This document shows positions 15,426 to 16,622 of a DNA stretch of 16,622 nt, one piece after another (position 1 is the stretch's first letter; the number at the start of each line of letters is the position of its first letter). The DNA is from Ruminococcaceae bacterium UBA5579 (lineage in GTDB: Bacteria > Bacillota > Clostridia > Oscillospirales > Ruminococcaceae): contig DILZ01000098.1 in NCBI GenBank assembly GCA_002425305.1, forward strand, positions 34,270 to 50,891, given 5' to 3'. The position numbers were made by a program, and so were the translations under genes. The notes below the pieces were generated by a model that saw only the letters and a list, made by a program, of their open reading frames with translations, did not search any database and was not told where the DNA came from.

Positions 15426-15950
15426 ATGACAACAATAAAAGCTTCTTCGGGCAGCAAAACAAGACTTATCACTCTTTCGGGGATAATGGCTGCGCTCACA
15501 TTTATCCTGACGGCATACCTGCACATTCCAACGGGCAGCGGGTACACGCACGCAGGCGACGGAGTCATCTTCCTTGCGGCGAGCATACTTCCCACGCCTT
15601 ATGCAATAGCGGTCGGGGCGATAGGCGGCGCGCTTGCGGACGGTCTTAGCGGATTTTTGATGTGGCTGCCCGGGACGGTAGTGATAAAATCCTTGACTGC
15701 TTTATTTTTCACGAACAAAAAGGGTAAGATAATCAACGCTCGCAATCTTCTTGCGATAATTCCTTCCTTAGCGCTCTGCGTATGCGGCTACAGTCTTTAC
15801 GAGGGCATAGTTATTTCGGGCGAATTTTCAAAAGCTGCGATAGCTGCGGCATTCGTGCAGACGCCTGCATACTGCATACAGACAGCGGCGAGCGCAGCGC
15901 TGTATATTTTTTGCGGCAAGGCACTGGACAAATTGAGTGTGAAGTGTTGA
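15426..15950 (+). CDS. ECF transporter S component-like membrane protein
   Basis: 174 aa; ATG 15426 with GAGGTGAT at 15413-15420. Five to six hydrophobic helices: TLSGIMAALTFILTAYL near the N-terminus, then GDGVIFLAASILP, AIAVGAIGGALADGLSGF, the LPGTVVIKSLTALFF segment, AIIPSLALCVCGYSL, and a C-terminal AALYIFCG. This is the fold and wording of substrate-binding S components of energy-coupling factor vitamin importers; I associate it with the TIGR04002-like group. It would work with a shared EcfA/A'/T module encoded elsewhere. The substrate cannot be read from sequence (thiamine precursor, pyridoxine and riboflavin are all possible). Single gene, divergent from htpG. Confidence 0.8.
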   Translation: MTTIKASSGSKTRLITLSGIMAALTFILTAYLHIPTGSGYTHAGDGVIFLAASILPTPYAIAVGAIGGALADGLSGFLMWLPGTVVIKSLTALFFTNKKGKIINARNLLAIIPSLALCVCGYSLYEGIVISGEFSKAAIAAAFVQTPAYCIQTAASAALYIFCGKALDKLSVKC

Positions 15951-15990
15951 GAGTGAAGTGTGGAGCTGCGTTCCTCACTCAATTCCAAAC
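15936..15990. repeat. Short degenerate tandem/inverted repeats after the ECF gene
   Basis: GTGAAGTGT occurs twice around the stop codon (about 15940-15948 and 15954-15962). Partly complementary CTCACTCAA and AACTCAA words follow at about 15975-15995. Possibly a weak hairpin; no T-tract. Confidence 0.35.
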
Positions 15991-15998
15991 TCAATTAG

Positions 15999-16028
15999 TT
16001 GACAGCCCGGCTCAAAAAGTGCTATAAT
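15999..16028 (+). promoter_or_regulatory. guaA promoter
   Basis: TTGACA (15999-16004), 18-nt spacer, TATAAT (16023-16028). The ~65-nt leader before ATG 16102 contains a small TCCGC/GCGGA hairpin (16068-16082) but no recognised purine riboswitch. Confidence 0.85.
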
Positions 16029-16101
16029 ATAAATGAGTCCGCAGCTCAAAGCTTGCAGGCTGAATACTCCGCTTCATGCGGATAAGAAAAGGAGCATTTA
16101 C

Positions 16102-16622
16102 ATGAGTTCAAATGTCAGACCCGAAAGTATGGAGAGAATTACTACACAGGAGCTTGCGCAGGCGTTTATCGATGAGCAGGTCAAGGAGCTTCGTGAGCAA
16201 ATAGGCGAGAAAAAGGTGCTGCTCGCATTGTCGGGCGGTGTCGATAGCTCGGTGGTCGCGGCACTGCTTATCAAAGCGGTAGGTCAGCAGTTGGTTTGCG
16301 TTCACGTTAATCATGGTCTGCTGAGAAAAGGCGAGCCCGAACAGGTAGTCGAGGTGTTCAAAAATCAGATGAACGCTAATCTGGTCTATGTTGACGCAGT
16401 TGATCGTTTTCTCGATAAGCTCGCAGGCGTTGCCGAGCCAGAGAAAAAGCGTAAGATCATCGGTGCGGAGTTCATAAGAGTGTTCGAGGAGGAGGCTCGC
16501 AAGCAGGAGGGTATCGAGTTCCTTGCGCAGGGTACTATCTATCCCGATATCCTTGAGAGCGACGGCGTAAAGGCTCATCATAATGTAGGCGGTCTGCCCG
16601 AGGATATGCAGTTCGAGCTGGT
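16102..16622 (+). CDS. guaA: GMP synthase, synthetase domain, starting without a GATase domain; 3' end outside window
   Basis: 173 complete codons visible. ATG 16102 with AGGAG at 16090-16094. The sequence opens [18 protein letters not shown] and by residue ~42 reaches the PP-loop ALSGGVDSS of the ATP-pyrophosphatase domain, then [22 protein letters not shown] and [11 protein letters not shown], all GMP synthase signatures. It converts XMP to GMP via an adenylyl-XMP intermediate. Standard bacterial GuaA has ~190 residues of class I glutamine amidotransferase before this point; here an in-frame TAA (16030-16032), a promoter and another gene lie immediately upstream, so the glutaminase domain is absent. 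The enzyme must use free ammonia or a separate glutaminase subunit, as in archaeal two-subunit GMP synthases. Confidence 0.93.
   Translation, partial: MSSNVRPESMERITTQELAQAFIDEQVKELREQIGEKKVLLALSGGVDSSVVAALLIKAVGQQLVCVHVNHGLLRKGEPEQVVEVFKNQMNANLVYVDAVDRFLDKLAGVAEPEKKRKIIGAEFIRVFEEEARKQEGIEFLAQGTIYPDILESDGVKAHHNVGGLPEDMQFEL

Overview
The window looks like a chromosome segment of a low-to-moderate GC Gram-positive anaerobe, most likely a Clostridia member of the Ruminococcaceae/Oscillospiraceae type. The basis is the strong Shine-Dalgarno sites, consensus sigma-A promoters, a perfect CIRCE operator on htpG, a small ECF-type S-component-like membrane gene, and secreted protein architecture typical of gut Clostridia. 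The assignment is an inference; no rRNA or other marker gene is present.

Layout. (1) 1-4930: a secreted polymorphic-toxin-like locus. A very large protein, cut by the left window edge, carries acidic Ca-binding (thrombospondin type 3-like) repeats, a degenerate VWA domain, a beta-trefoil-like region and a C-terminal papain/C39-like cysteine-peptidase domain. It is followed by a two-helix membrane protein (DUF3592-like, probable immunity), then a displaced 70-residue second version of the toxin's C-terminal tip, then a second paralogous immunity gene, then a strong terminator. The two immunity genes share a ~136 bp, ~95% identical 3' segment. (2) 4930-5730: no convincing gene, but a promoter, a leader hairpin and a perfect 22-bp palindrome leading into a membrane/coiled-coil protein of unknown function (5729-6682). 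(3) 6974-8218: a radical SAM/SPASM-like enzyme directly followed by a 63-residue peptide with 13 cysteines in its last 32 residues; this is very probably a RiPP maturase and its precursor. (4) 8219-9650: an unrecognised 228-aa protein between two diverged copies of a ~100 bp noncoding element, each preceded by a terminator-like hairpin. (5) 9649-10815: an IS3-family element on the minus strand. (6) 10816-12409: a perfect consensus promoter driving an R-S-ExE ADP-ribosyltransferase, then an HExxH putative metalloprotease and a small ORF with an apparently damaged start. (7) 12410-13160: noncoding, with several inverted repeats and the htpG terminator. (8) 13164-16622: housekeeping genes: htpG (minus strand, CIRCE-controlled), an ECF S-component-like membrane protein, and the start of a GMP synthase that lacks the usual N-terminal glutaminase domain.

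The left 12.4 kb is accessory DNA rich in conflict or secreted-peptide functions (toxin/immunity, RiPP, ADP-ribosyltransferase, IS), abutting a conserved chromosomal backbone on the right. The strongest candidates for undescribed biology are the toxin locus with its displaced tip and second immunity gene, the Cys-Asp-Cys-rich RiPP pair, and the ADP-ribosyltransferase/metalloprotease pair. All family assignments come from reading the sequence; no database search was run.
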